Source: Bacillus sp. SJS (GTDB lineage Bacteria > Bacillota > Bacilli > Bacillales > Bacillaceae). Taken from it: DNA of 64,000 nucleotides. The notes under the pieces are model-generated. The model searched no databases, was not told the origin of the DNA, and was given only the letters and a program-made list of their open reading frames with translations. Location: assembly GCF_000732485.2 (NCBI RefSeq), contig NZ_JAQV02000022.1, positions 62,001 to 126,000 on the forward strand, in the 5' to 3' direction. The translations under genes and the position numbers were made by a program. Below, in pieces: positions 56,730-64,000 of this stretch. Numbering within the stretch: position 1 is the stretch's first letter; each line of letters starts with the position of its first letter.

Positions 56730-59189
56730 TTATGCCTGCAGCTCCGAACTTTGATCCGCTGCACGTCCAGGAAGGAAAATTGAAACGGCAGAAAGAATTC
56801 CAAATACAAGTGCAAAACCAATCAATACCCCTGTATTTCCCCAAAGGACATTTGTATCACCCAGTGAGATAACCGCTTTAAAACCGGCAATCGTATAAGT
56901 GAATGGAAGCCAGCCGCTGATTGCCTGAACTCCTTCAGGAAGCAGGATAACCGGCAGGCTTGCTCCAGTTGTGGTCATCTGTGCAACAACCAGAACAAAA
57001 GCAAGGAATCGGCCGATGTTTCCTGCAACAGCTGTCAGGGCAAAGATGATGATCATGAAAACAAGACTGACGAAAATCGTGAACAAAATAAACAAGAAAG
57101 CGTTTTCAACTTGAAGCTGCAGAATGACAAGTGTAAAAATTGAAAGGACAAGTGCCTGAATGACGGCAAAAATCGCCATTTGGCCAAGCTTGCTTGCATA
57201 CCAGCCAATACCTGAAGCTTCTGCAGGCTTTTTGAAATCGGTTACAAAAGTAAGAAGCAAGATACCCGCGAATAAGGCCAATGACAATATATAAGGTGCA
57301 GTTGAATCACGGTAAAATTCATATCCGTTTACCTTTTCTGATGCGAGTTTTACAGGTGAGGCGAACATGGAAATATTGTCGTCCCCTGCCTGAATGCTTC
57401 CAGTTTTTTCGGCTCCGCTAGCGAGGCCGTCTGCAAGCTGGCCGCTTCCTTCCTTCAGCTTCAGAACGCCGGCGTCAACTTTTGTGACTCCGTCTGTCAG
57501 CTGGCTCCAGCCATTCTTGACCGTTTCATTTCCGCCGCTGACTTTAACCAGTCCCGTATGAAGATCTCCCGCTCCTGCGGTAAGGGTCTTCCATCCAGCA
57601 TCAACTGCCGTGTTTCCACTGTATATTTTTTGTGTACCGCCATACAGCTTTGAGACTCCAGACTTCATCTCTTTCCAGCCTGAGTTAACCGATTGGTTTC
57701 CGTCGCTTACTTGTGAAGCCCCGGCATTCAATTTTGCAACAGATGAGGTAAGCTCTTTCCAGGAAGAAGAAAGTGCCTGGTTTCCATCTGCAATGGCTTT
57801 TGATCCGGCGGCAAGCTTTGCTGCCCCTCCGCTCACCTGGGCTTGTCCATCTTTCAGTTTTGTCACGCCTGCTGCCAGAGCATTTGCTCCGTCTGACGCT
57901 TGTTTGACGCCGCCTGCTACTTGTGCGGTGCCATCTTTCAGGAGTTTCGTATTTTTCGAGATGCTGTCTGTACCGCCTGCTACAATTTTACTCGTTTCAA
58001 GAAGTGTAAGAAATTCACGGTCTGTTTTCAGCTGAGGATTTTTAGCCAGGTACGCTTCCAATCCTTGTGCAAGACCCTTTGCACCGGCAGATACCTGGGC
58101 TGCTCCGGCGTCCAAATCACTCATGCCCTTCGCTGCTGCGCTGCTTCCCGGCGCAAGGAGTGCGAGTCCATCCTTCAGCTGACCGCTTCCTGCTTCCGTT
58201 TGCTTCAACCCTTCAAGCACTTGAGCTGCACCAGCATTCAAGCTTCCAGCACCTTTAGCCGCCTCACCTGCTCCGGCTGCGAGCTGATCGATTTTCCCTG
58301 AGCCCTGCTTTAATGATTGATACAGCAGCCCTGTTCCATCTTTCACCTGCCTGGAGCCGTCCGCGAGCTTTTCAATGTCTCCGGACTTCCCTGTTAAGGA
58401 TTGGAGCAGCGTTCCTGTTCCGTCGTTTACCTGTTTCGTACCCGCTGCAAGCTCAGATATGCTCCCCTGTTTTACACTGAGGGAGTCGAGCATCTCCTTC
58501 GAGCCCGCTTCCAGCTTTTTCGATCCATCAGCCAGTGCTGCTATATCCGCAGACTTGACTGTTAGAGAATCCAGAATCTGGCCTGTCCCTTTTTTAAGCT
58601 CTTCAGATCCTGTAAGAATTTGATTGGAACCATCTGAGCCAGCTGTGAAGCCCTCTGAAACCTCCCCAAGCTGTGCGAATAGCTTTGACGTATAGTTTTT
58701 AGTAATGGTATCGCCCAGCTGTTCTCTAATTTTTTCGGCAGCGCCCTTAGTAATTTGAGCAGCTGTAAAGCTGAGCCCTTCATTTTGAATGTAGCGCAGC
58801 TCAGGCACCTCCGGATTGTCCCCCAATACAGTCGTCACTTTTTCCGAAAAATTTTCCGGAATTTCGATGACCATGTAGTAGGATTGATCTTGCAGTCCCT
58901 TAGCCGCCTCATCAGAGCTGACAAAATCCCAGCCAAGACTGCTGCTTTTCTTCAGTTCCGCCACTAAGTCATCTCCTGCATGAATCTGCTGCTCCCCGGA
59001 AGCCGCTCCTTTATCCTTGTTCACAACAGCTACTGGCAGGTTATCCAAGTGATCATATGGACCTGACCTTGAAGAAAGCAGGACCGCTGCATACACAAGC
59101 GGTACGAGCAGAACAGCAATCAGGGCAACCAGCATCCCTTTCCTGTTTCCGTTTTGAAGCCTTTCTTTCATCCCCTCAAATCTTCCCAT
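56730..59189 (-). CDS. yhgE: YhgE/Pip-family membrane protein
   Basis: 819 residues, similar to B. subtilis YhgE. One N-terminal membrane helix (about 18-40), then a very long extracellular part (about 45-620) made of many degenerate repeats of the form L-xx-G-xx-V-x-x-G-xx-x-L (e.g. ADGSKKLEAGSKEMLDSL, AAGTKQVNDGTGTLLQSL, SDGNQSVNSGWKEMKSGV), and about five membrane helices at the C-terminus (640-805, ABC-2-like). The repeats suggest a helical stalk. Related YueB/Pip proteins are phage receptors, so surface exposure is expected. The ATG at 59189 follows GGGGGA. Some relatives belong to type VII secretion; no ESX genes are here. Confidence 0.88.
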   Translation of the reverse strand: MGRFEGMKERLQNGNRKGMLVALIAVLLVPLVYAAVLLSSRSGPYDHLDNLPVAVVNKDKGAASGEQQIHAGDDLVAELKKSSSLGWDFVSSDEAAKGLQDQSYYMVIEIPENFSEKVTTVLGDNPEVPELRYIQNEGLSFTAAQITKGAAEKIREQLGDTITKNYTSKLFAQLGEVSEGFTAGSDGSNQILTGSEELKKGTGQILDSLTVKSADIAALADGSKKLEAGSKEMLDSLSVKQGSISELAAGTKQVNDGTGTLLQSLTGKSGDIEKLADGSRQVKDGTGLLYQSLKQGSGKIDQLAAGAGEAAKGAGSLNAGAAQVLEGLKQTEAGSGQLKDGLALLAPGSSAAAKGMSDLDAGAAQVSAGAKGLAQGLEAYLAKNPQLKTDREFLTLLETSKIVAGGTDSISKNTKLLKDGTAQVAGGVKQASDGANALAAGVTKLKDGQAQVSGGAAKLAAGSKAIADGNQALSSSWKELTSSVAKLNAGASQVSDGNQSVNSGWKEMKSGVSKLYGGTQKIYSGNTAVDAGWKTLTAGAGDLHTGLVKVSGGNETVKNGWSQLTDGVTKVDAGVLKLKEGSGQLADGLASGAEKTGSIQAGDDNISMFASPVKLASEKVNGYEFYRDSTAPYILSLALFAGILLLTFVTDFKKPAEASGIGWYASKLGQMAIFAVIQALVLSIFTLVILQLQVENAFLFILFTIFVSLVFMIIIFALTAVAGNIGRFLAFVLVVAQMTTTGASLPVILLPEGVQAISGWLPFTYTIAGFKAVISLGDTNVLWGNTGVLIGFALVFGILSAVSIFLPGRAADQSSELQA

Positions 59190-59444
59190 GCACATCCCCC
59201 GTTATCCATCTAAATATCTATATGCAAAAGTGAATAAGGACTCATTCACTGCTACTCTTTAATATACTGAATATTTAATGTTTTTCCTGCCTGTTTTATG
59301 ATAGAGGACAAAATTATTTTCTGTTATGTAATAGTTTAGTATAAATATAACAATTATAGTAGTTTATACCTTAAATAGTGAGAGTAAATGAACCCGGTAA
59401 TTTCAAATAATTACCTAAAAAGGAAAGGATGAGAGTGTTAAGAC

Positions 59445-59909
59445 ATGGATAACTCAGTTAAGTATGGAGGATTTTGGATTCGGTTCGCGGCAAGTCTAAT
59501 TGATTTTGTCATTTTATTTACCTGTTTTTATATTCCATTTTTGCCCATTATCTTTGGAGAACCACCGGAGAGTATAACTCCTGTGATCTTGATTTACGCA
59601 GCAGAATACATTGCAGGTCTTGCCTACTTTATCATAATGCCGGTAACTTCCTGGCAGGGCACCATAGGGAAAAAACTGCTTGGATTGAAGATTGTGAATG
59701 AACATGGTGGAAGATTAACGATTGGGAAGTCAATCCTCAGATATCTTTCCTTTACAGTAAGCGCGCTCATACTATATATAGGTTTCATAATGGATGGATT
59801 CACCAGCCGGAAACAAGCACTGCACGACATGATGGTAAAAACGTATGTGGTGAAAAGCCGCACTTCCTCTGTTGCGGAGCCGATTTCAGGACAAGCAGCG
59901 TTTAAATAA
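59445..59909 (+). CDS. RDD-family membrane protein
   Basis: 154 residues with three membrane helices. KYGGFWIRFAASLIDFVILFTCFYIPF carries the R and D of the RDD signature, and SWQGTIGKKLLGLKIVNEHGGRLTIGKSILRYL, KQALHDMMVKTYVVK complete the domain. Function unknown; RDD proteins have been linked to ion transport and stress. The ribosome site AAAGGAAAGGA is 15 or more nt upstream of the ATG, farther than usual. Confidence 0.84.
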   Translation: MDNSVKYGGFWIRFAASLIDFVILFTCFYIPFLPIIFGEPPESITPVILIYAAEYIAGLAYFIIMPVTSWQGTIGKKLLGLKIVNEHGGRLTIGKSILRYLSFTVSALILYIGFIMDGFTSRKQALHDMMVKTYVVKSRTSSVAEPISGQAAFK

Positions 59910-59928
59910 GCTTTACCATTCAATTAGC

Positions 59929-59979
59929 AAAAAGGATGGAATTCAGCACAGCTTGAACTGTTTGAATCCCATCCTTTTT
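59929..59979. terminator. Bidirectional terminator
   Basis: AAAAAGGATGG-AATTCA pairs with TTGAAT-CCCATCCTTTTT, with a 1-nt bulge and a 16-nt loop. Confidence 0.88.
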
Positions 59980-61013
59980 CATATTAATCCATCTTCATCC
60001 ATTTGCTCTTTCTGATCAATGAGCGTGGTTTCAAGGCTGCGGTAAGTCATGCCTAGCTCACGCACGCTTTTACTGTGGTCAAACTTTGCCGGGATTCCAA
60101 CGTTTTTGGAGACATAGGGGCGAGTCAGTCCGATTTTTGGTGCCAGCAGCCATATGAGCGGCTTCGGGACTTCCCATTTTGGAAGAGGATATTGCTTAGG
60201 AAAGTTCTTTTCCAGCACCTTCGCCATATCAAGCAGGGTCGCTTCTTCATTGGAAAGCAGAAAACGCCCGGAGGCTGTGTTCATAAACGCGGCAAGCTTA
60301 TGTGCTTTGGCGACATCCCTGACATCGACAACCCCATTTACAAGGCGCGGCACACCGGTTTTGTATTTCCCTTTCAGCAAATCAAGAATGGTCGCAATGC
60401 TTGTGGAATCGGTTCGTTTTGCGAGTGACGGTCCAAGAACGAAGGTAGGATTAATCGTAATCAAGTCCCATCTGTCTTGTTTTTCGGCCAGCTCCCAAGC
60501 CTCTTTTTCCGCAATCGTCTTTGAATAGCTGTATGGCTGGTGGGTGACTGAGCTCGTTGTGTTCCAGTCTCTTTCCGTAAAAGCCGGCTTCCCGTCCATA
60601 TCGGCGTTATCGCCGAAAATGGCTACAGCACTGCTTGTCAGGATCACTCTTCTAACTGAATCAAACTTATTTACAGAACCAAGAACGTTGCGAGTACCTT
60701 CTTGAGCAGGCTTAATCAAGTCTACTCTGGCATCACGGAACCCGCTGATGAAAAATGGAGAAGCCGTGTGGAAGACATATTCGCAGCCGTCAACGGCTTC
60801 ATCAAAGCTTCCTTCTCTGAGCAGATTCGCTTGATAAACCTGAAGACTCCCTGTCGAATTTTTCTCCACTTCAAGCAGATGGCTGTAATTCGCCGTTTTT
60901 GATTGATCGCGAACCGTAATTCTGACGTTATGTCCGTCCTCCAGCAGTTCTTTTACAAGCCATGACGCAACATAGCCTGTTCCTCCTGTAACCAGTACTG
61001 TTTTTTTCATCAT
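59979..61013 (-). CDS. NAD(P)-dependent aldehyde/ketone reductase (DFR/extended-SDR family)
   Basis: 344 residues of the dihydroflavonol-4-reductase-like group: VLVTGGTGYVASWLVKELLEDGHNVRITVRD, YQANLLREGSFDEAVDGCEYVFHTASP, VILTSSAVAIFG and the catalytic YSYSKTIAEKEAWE. These proteins reduce aldehydes and ketones with NADPH and occur widely in bacteria. A copy of the TetR operator lies 24-41 bp before the ATG, so the regulator encoded next should control it. Confidence 0.86.
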   Translation of the reverse strand: MMKKTVLVTGGTGYVASWLVKELLEDGHNVRITVRDQSKTANYSHLLEVEKNSTGSLQVYQANLLREGSFDEAVDGCEYVFHTASPFFISGFRDARVDLIKPAQEGTRNVLGSVNKFDSVRRVILTSSAVAIFGDNADMDGKPAFTERDWNTTSSVTHQPYSYSKTIAEKEAWELAEKQDRWDLITINPTFVLGPSLAKRTDSTSIATILDLLKGKYKTGVPRLVNGVVDVRDVAKAHKLAAFMNTASGRFLLSNEEATLLDMAKVLEKNFPKQYPLPKWEVPKPLIWLLAPKIGLTRPYVSKNVGIPAKFDHSKSVRELGMTYRSLETTLIDQKEQMDEDGLI

Positions 61014-61036
61014 TTATTTCCTCATTTCATTCATAC

Positions 61037-61054
61037 ATTGAACGTTCATTCAAT
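61037..61054 (-). promoter_or_regulatory. TetR-type operator upstream of the reductase
   Basis: ATTGAACGTTCATTCAAT, 17 of 18 bases identical to the operator in the promoter of the adjacent TetR gene (61659-61676). Confidence 0.88.
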
Positions 61055-61066
61055 TAATGCTTTATG

Positions 61067-61636
61067 TTATTGTCTTATTGATTCCCAGCAAGCCTCCGTC
61101 ACTTTTTCAATCAGCTTTTCATCCATGTGAATGGTCCCTGCATCATGCTGCTTTGCGAGAGAAATTGCGACATCCAGCGTAAGGGCGAAAATTACCGGAT
61201 CAGGAAGGGGCTTGATAATTTGTTCCTGTTTTGCTCTATTAAAGACCCTCATAATGGGCTCGTAGTATGTATTAACGGTCTCCTGAATTTGGGGGCTATT
61301 GTATGGCGATTGCAAAAACTGCTCCATAAACAGCATCTCTTCCGGACGGCGGACAGACACTTCAATCGTGCTTTTCACAAGCTCCCGGATCTGTTTTCTC
61401 AGTGACTGGCTTTCATCCAGCCTCTTAATAATCATCTCCGAAAAATCCCGTTTTACTCCAATATATAATTCATTGATCAGCTCATCTTTATTGCTGAAAT
61501 AATGATAGATAATCCCTGCGCTTACCCCGGCCTTCTTTGCCACCTTTGACATGGAGGTCCCATGAAACCCATGTTCAGAGATCAGCTCCAATGTAGCTCT
61601 CAGGATAGAGCCATGTTTTCCTTCTGTTTGGCCCAA
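61067..61636 (-). CDS. TetR-family repressor of the reductase
   Basis: 189 residues. HTH: LRATLELISEHGFHGTSMSKVAKKAGVSAGIIYHYFSNKDELINELY. The rest is a TetR_C domain. The start is set at TTG 61636, 9 nt after AAAGAGGGG; an ATG at 61687 lies upstream of the promoter -10 and inside the operator region, so it cannot be used. Located just upstream of the reductase gene in the same direction. It very probably represses both genes through the shared ATTGAATG-type operator and releases on binding a reactive aldehyde or similar ligand. Confidence 0.85.
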   Translation of the reverse strand: MGQTEGKHGSILRATLELISEHGFHGTSMSKVAKKAGVSAGIIYHYFSNKDELINELYIGVKRDFSEMIIKRLDESQSLRKQIRELVKSTIEVSVRRPEEMLFMEQFLQSPYNSPQIQETVNTYYEPIMRVFNRAKQEQIIKPLPDPVIFALTLDVAISLAKQHDAGTIHMDEKLIEKVTEACWESIRQ

Positions 61637-61658
61637 GCAGTGAATCCCCTCTTTCTTG

Positions 61659-61705
61659 ATTGAATGTTCATTCAATATCATACCCATTTCGTTTCAGAAT
61701 GTCTA
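61659..61705 (-). promoter_or_regulatory. Promoter and operator of the TetR gene
   Basis: Minus strand: TAGACA (61700-61705), 17-nt spacer, TATGAT (61677-61682), directly followed by the perfect inverted repeat ATTGAATG-aa-CATTCAAT (61659-61676). The operator adjoins the -10 element and covers the start point. Confidence 0.88.
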
Positions 61706-61739
61706 CTATAAGAGAATCTTGTCACAATTTGTCTATTAA

Positions 61740-61771
61740 AATGAGCATCCCCTTTTAAGGGGATGCTCATT
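61740..61771. terminator. Palindromic terminator
   Basis: AATGAGCATCCCCTT-tt-AAGGGGATGCTCATT, perfect 15-bp arms, after the small monooxygenase gene. The U tract on the minus strand is short (TTTTAAT). Confidence 0.8.
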
Positions 61772-61789
61772 CTGTTTAAAGGCTCCGTT

Positions 61790-62095
61790 TTAGAGCCCTT
61801 TTCCGCCCACCGGCTTAAAAGTACTGATTCTTTCCATCCCTGCAATGATTGGCTTCGCCTGCATAATAAGATTTTGCGTTGCCTCCATTGCCAGAGATGC
61901 CTTGTGCGCTTCTTCATTGATCCAGACTTCATACACCATGACAGCATCGGGTTCGTTTTCAGCTGCACTGACAACATACAGTTCGCAGCCTGATACTTCT
62001 TTCATTGCATGTGAGGCTTCTAAAAGAATGGAGGCGAGCTGCTCACCGTACCCATCTTTTGCCGTCAATTTTCCGAACAAACCGAATCTGTCCAT
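61790..62095 (-). CDS. Antibiotic biosynthesis monooxygenase (ABM)-type small protein
   Basis: 101 residues with a ferredoxin-like ABM/YgiN fold: FGLFGKLTAKDGYGEQLASILLEASHAMKEVSGCELYVVSAAENEPDAVMVYEVWINEEAHKASLAMEA. Related proteins are quinol monooxygenases (YgiN) or lack enzymatic activity. The ATG at 62095 is 6 nt after GGAGGG. Lies 13 bp after recQ on the same strand, so it may be transcribed with it. Confidence 0.82.
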   Translation of the reverse strand: MDRFGLFGKLTAKDGYGEQLASILLEASHAMKEVSGCELYVVSAAENEPDAVMVYEVWINEEAHKASLAMEATQNLIMQAKPIIAGMERISTFKPVGGKGL

Positions 62096-62108
62096 CTCCA
62101 TCCCTCCG

Positions 62109-64000
62109 TTATTGTGCAGGCTCCGCTTTTTTCAAAACAAGAAAGGCTTTAATCATAAAATAGCTGATCTCTTCCGGGAGAAGCTCTTTAATTGGTTTAA
62201 GGCGATCCGCGCCCGCTTCCAAGATGGCTTGTTCAATCTGCTCCCTGTATTTCATTGGAACAAATTCTTCATGCTGAACGATTTCTCCTGCTTCTAAGCA
62301 TTTAAGCAAATGATTCTCGACCGTTTGGATGGAGATTTCTCTCTCTTCAGCAATTTCTTTGAATCCCTTCCCATCCCTGTACATCTGGAGGGTTTCCAAG
62401 TGAGAGTTCCCGGTAAGTTTGCGTATCGGTTTTTTAGGCGGGGCCTCCTCTGCCAGCTCGCTTTTGTACTCCGGATTCTGTTCTTTAAACTGGAAGATTG
62501 CTTGAATAAAAGCTTTCCCATACTTGTCTGCTTTATGCTGTCCAACTCCAGAAACCTGCAGGAATGCCTCCTCGGTTTCTGGCTGCTTCACACACATATC
62601 CTTTAGAGCTGTATCTGAAAAAATAACGAACGGCGGCACTTTTTCCTGTTCCGCCAGCGATTTCCTGACTGAACGAAGCTCCTCGAACAGCGGATCTCCT
62701 GCAGCAAGCGTCTTCGTCTGTACAGCCTCTTTCCGCTGAACAGGCACGTTCCCCATTAGTACGTCCTTGCCCCCCGGATTCACATAAATCAGCGGATACG
62801 TGCCATGCTCCACCCCGATTAGATCCTGCGAGATAAGGAACTCAATAAATGAGGTCACTTCCTTTGCACTCTTATCCTTCATGATTCCGTACGTCGGAAG
62901 CCGGTTAAGACCAAGGTCGATTACCTTTCTATTTTGAGAACCGGTTAGCACCTGGGCAACAAGTGCTTTTCCAAAACGCTTCTGCCCCATACGGATTACG
63001 CAGGACAGCACCATCTGCGCCTCTTTCGTCACATCCCGGCTCTCCCTTGAATCCGTACAGTTGCCGCAGCGGCCGCATGGGGGCATGTCCATCTCACTGA
63101 AATACTGAACAATTTTCCTCTGCAGACAGTTTTCCGTATGGCAATAATCCACCATAAGCTGCAGCTTCTCGAGCTCCTGCGGCATGCGGGTCCGGTCGCT
63201 TGACTGATCAATGAGAAACCGCTGAACCTGAACGTCCTGCGGGGAGTAGAGAAGAATGCATTCACTATCAAGTCCGTCCCGTCCGGCACGGCCCGCCTCC
63301 TGATAATAGCTTTCCATGTTTTTAGGAAGCTGATAATGGACGACATACCGGATGTTGGATTTATCGATTCCCATTCCAAACGCCGAGGTTGCCACCATAA
63401 CGGACGTCCGGTCGAGAAGAAAATCCTCCTGGCCGCTGATTCTGTCCTCATCGCTCATCCCTGCATGATATTTTGAAACACGAATTCCGCTCTTGTTTAA
63501 TAGATCATGGAGCTGGTCCACATTTTTTCTTGTTGCCGCATAGATGATGCCTGATTCAGTTTCATTTTTTTTCAAAAAATCCTTTAAATAGGGAAGCCGG
63601 TCCTGGCCTTTTACGACGGAAAAAGATAGATTCTCCCGTGCGAAACCGGTCAGGATGGAGTGATCTTCATCGATATTTAGTGACTGGCAAATATCCTCGC
63701 GAACCTTCGGGGTTGCCGTTGCCGTCAGAGCCATCACCACTGGTTTCACCGGAAGCTGGGTGATCATTCTCTGAATCCGCTGATAGCTTGGACGGAAATC
63801 GTGGCCCCACTGCGAAATACAGTGTGCTTCATCCACAGCGACAAGCGGAATGGAAAGCTCCATCAGCTGATTCATAAACTCATATGATTCAAGACGCTCG
63901 GGAGCGATATAAAGCATCCGGTATTCCCCCTGCTTCGCTTTCATCATGCGTTCATGAACATCCGCTGCCGAAAGCGAGCTGTTTATATAAGCCGCCGGAA
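62109..64000 (-). CDS. recQ: ATP-dependent DNA helicase RecQ (partial, N-terminus outside window)
   Basis: About 630 residues remain; the frame stays open to the window edge. Motifs: DEAHCISQWGHDFRPSY (motif II and aromatic loop), LTATATPKV (III), RKNVDQLHDLL, ATSAFGMGIDKSNIRYVVHYQLPKNMESYYQEAGRAGRDG (V-VI), zinc-binding ENCLQRKIVQYF...CGRCGNC, RQC wing, HRDC domain (DPLFEELRSVRKSLAEQEKVPPFVIFSDTALKDM) and a C-terminal HTH_40 region (LETLQMYRDGKGFKEIAEEREISIQTVENHLLKCLEAG). The HRDC plus HTH arrangement corresponds to B. subtilis RecQ (YocI) rather than the shorter RecS. Unwinds DNA 3'-5' in recombination repair. The missing N-terminus would hold Walker A. Confidence 0.94.
   Translation of the reverse strand, partial: PAAYINSSLSAADVHERMMKAKQGEYRMLYIAPERLESYEFMNQLMELSIPLVAVDEAHCISQWGHDFRPSYQRIQRMITQLPVKPVVMALTATATPKVREDICQSLNIDEDHSILTGFARENLSFSVVKGQDRLPYLKDFLKKNETESGIIYAATRKNVDQLHDLLNKSGIRVSKYHAGMSDEDRISGQEDFLLDRTSVMVATSAFGMGIDKSNIRYVVHYQLPKNMESYYQEAGRAGRDGLDSECILLYSPQDVQVQRFLIDQSSDRTRMPQELEKLQLMVDYCHTENCLQRKIVQYFSEMDMPPCGRCGNCTDSRESRDVTKEAQMVLSCVIRMGQKRFGKALVAQVLTGSQNRKVIDLGLNRLPTYGIMKDKSAKEVTSFIEFLISQDLIGVEHGTYPLIYVNPGGKDVLMGNVPVQRKEAVQTKTLAAGDPLFEELRSVRKSLAEQEKVPPFVIFSDTALKDMCVKQPETEEAFLQVSGVGQHKADKYGKAFIQAIFQFKEQNPEYKSELAEEAPPKKPIRKLTGNSHLETLQMYRDGKGFKEIAEEREISIQTVENHLLKCLEAGEIVQHEEFVPMKYREQIEQAILEAGADRLKPIKELLPEEISYFMIKAFLVLKKAEPAQ

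Overview
The window looks like chromosomal DNA of a spore-forming member of the Bacillaceae outside the B. subtilis group. Moderate GC, AGGAGG-type ribosome binding sites, frequent TTG and GTG starts and many symmetrical U-tract terminators fit this. Most proteins have recognisable B. subtilis relatives: TopB, YfmL, YkvT, KhtTU, BmrA, YoxD, KinB-like, RsbRD-like, YhgE, RecQ/YocI. Gene order does not follow B. subtilis. I see no tRNA, rRNA, prophage, insertion sequence or CRISPR array. Both ends cut a gene: topB on the left and recQ on the right, both on the minus strand.

Layout. 1-6 kb: topB, a palindrome-rich intergenic array, the RNA helicase yfmL, a TetR-SMR-SMR drug-efflux operon and a PAS histidine kinase. 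6-13.4 kb: a LysM/SleB-type hydrolase, a MarR-MFS pair, a K+/H+ antiporter operon (khtT-khtU behind an AbrB-like gene) and a MerR-BmrA multidrug unit with a textbook 19-bp-spacer MerR promoter. 13.4-19.6 kb: a small basic protein, a 21-bp minisatellite, an HxlR-controlled dioxygenase/nitroreductase cluster, two SDR enzymes, an EamA transporter and a LysM-3D wall protein. 19.6-26.4 kb: an acetyltransferase, a KinB-like kinase, a lipase, cstA with its small YbdD-type partner, a second palindrome array, a PfpI protein and an XRE regulator.

26.8-36.9 kb: a heterodimeric ABC exporter, a YhfC membrane protease, a DsbA-like/DoxX pair, a BlaI-M56 peptidase pair, a split ThrE-type exporter, a lipoprotein and an RsbR paralogue. 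36.9-46 kb: a c-di-GMP phosphodiesterase with a dead GGDEF domain, two small proteins (the second YwbE), a DEDDh exonuclease, an SDR, a TPR protein and a large TPR-dynamin GTPase. 46-56.7 kb: a preQ1 riboswitch with queT, an NAD-binding protein, PPK2, an Lrp-LysE-LysE operon, and a ribose-type ABC transporter preceded by a SAM-I riboswitch. 56.7-64 kb: YhgE, an RDD protein, a TetR/aldehyde-reductase regulon with matching operators, a monooxygenase-like small protein and recQ.

Much of the window is stress and efflux functions, each with a local regulator whose operator can be read directly. The observations most worth pursuing are: (1) identical CACTAC-N5-GTAGTG operators in front of both the BlaI-M56 pair and the DoxX-DsbA pair, which suggest one sensor-less BlaI circuit controlling a thiol/membrane module; (2) the SAM-I riboswitch on a sugar-type ABC transporter; (3) two intergenic arrays of 11+1+11 palindromes; (4) the TPR-dynamin GTPase beside a TPR protein.
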